Shown here: in pieces, positions 63,878-64,000 of the stretch | Numbering within the stretch: position 1 is the stretch's first letter | Layout: the number at the start of each line of letters is the position of its first letter | DNA from: ZC4RG30 sp039917615 | Lineage (GTDB): Bacteria > Pseudomonadota > Gammaproteobacteria > Steroidobacterales > Steroidobacteraceae | Assembly (NCBI GenBank): GCA_039917615.1 | Contig: JBDSJD010000021.1 | Span: 5,088 to 69,087 of the forward strand | Length of the DNA: 64,000 nucleotides | Reading direction: 5' to 3' | Translations under genes and position numbers: made by a program | Notes under the pieces: model-generated | What the model was told of the DNA's origin: nothing | The model's database searches: none | Seen by the model: the letters and a program-made list of their open reading frames with translations, nothing else

Positions 63878-63963
63878 CCTGATTCTCCTCTTGCGTGTGC
63901 TTGGCGGCTCACGCGGGGGAGTTTCAGTGATGGACTTCCGGAACTGTCAAACTTCTACTGCCA

Positions 63964-63980
63964 CCCCGGCATAGCCGGGG
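63964..63980. repeat. Hairpin at the left end of the IS (5' of tnpA)
   Basis: CCCCGGC (63964-63970) pairs with GCCGGGG (63974-63980) around ATA. It is similar in sequence to the hairpin at the other end and would be recognised by TnpA. Confidence 0.75.
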
Positions 63981-64000
63981 GGTCTCCTGATTTTGGCTAG

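Larger units (their letters stand above)
63341..63985 (-). mobile_element. IS200/IS605-type insertion sequence
   Basis: A tnpA gene is flanked by two GC-rich hairpins with the AAA and ATA loops, at 63343-63361 and 63964-63980. The layout, a single HUH transposase between imperfect hairpin ends, is that of the IS200 group, which inserts as single-stranded DNA without target duplication. The exact element ends cannot be fixed by eye; the limits given are approximate. Confidence 0.8.

Noticed and set aside
1..64000. CRISPR arrays, rRNA genes and prophage genes
   Set aside because: I found no regularly spaced repeats, rRNA sequence or phage structural genes in the window.

Overview
The window is GC-rich, densely packed chromosomal DNA from what is most likely a gammaproteobacterium, perhaps of the Steroidobacter/Nevskia type. 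This rests on the ppsA-ppsR pair, zwf, a PEP-CTERM protein with an RpoN-type promoter, the DUF3597 and PA2169-type stress proteins, a galactonate dehydratase numbered exactly like the E. coli enzyme, and an encoded CCA on tRNA-Arg(ACG). The assignment is inference. Only one clear mobile element (IS200 type, right edge) and one clearly decayed gene (an AtzE-type amidase) are seen. Nearly every other gene is intact, many with 1-8 bp stop/start overlaps.

Layout. 1-9591: a plus-strand block with a SnoaL-like tail, two DUF1592 (haem-motif) / DUF1552 (Tat-exported) gene pairs and an ankyrin-repeat protein between them. 9706-12419: an ECF sigma factor, a membrane protein in the anti-sigma position and a bactofilin-like/RDD membrane protein. 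12494-14946: D-galactonate dehydratase (CTG start) and an MFS transporter. 15005-18530: a secreted hypothetical protein and a GntR(YtrA)-ABC-2 operon. 18976-21199: a 3-keto-glycoside hydrolase (DUF1080) and a Tat-exported Gfo/Idh/MocA oxidoreductase. 21230-23319: Ku, a MerR-TPR protein and a YCII protein. 23659-23735: tRNA-Arg.

23829-33017 is a block of five minus-strand genes with circularly permuted ATP-grasp, alpha-E and transglutaminase domains, present once as a fused and once as a split version. It looks like a peptide/amide-ligase system of unknown product. It is followed by a methyltransferase, a small lipoprotein, the AtzG-like/AtzE-like remnant, zwf, and an FHA/serine-protease pair. 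Then come a glutathione peroxidase, a DAO-type oxidoreductase, and an ABC importer with a cytoplasmic GH51 arabinofuranosidase (41853-47490).

47506-51219 is a second YtrA-type ABC operon extended by a GIN-domain protein and a TraB/GumN protein. Its upstream inverted repeat contains the same 8-bp palindrome (TACTAGTA) as the first system. 51612-54823 holds ppsA-ppsR with a strong terminator. 54904-55647 is a PEP-CTERM protein preceded by a sigma-54 promoter match and an upstream 8-bp-arm palindrome. The right end has a tannase-family esterase, small stress proteins, a PAP2/lipid-kinase pair, a YdjG/YdjI-like zinc-ribbon/SPFH module and the IS200 element.

Best candidates for poorly described systems are the duplicated ATP-grasp/alpha-E/transglutaminase block, the doubled DUF1592/DUF1552 operon with its ankyrin protein, and the SPFH/zinc-ribbon module that lacks a neighbouring PspA.
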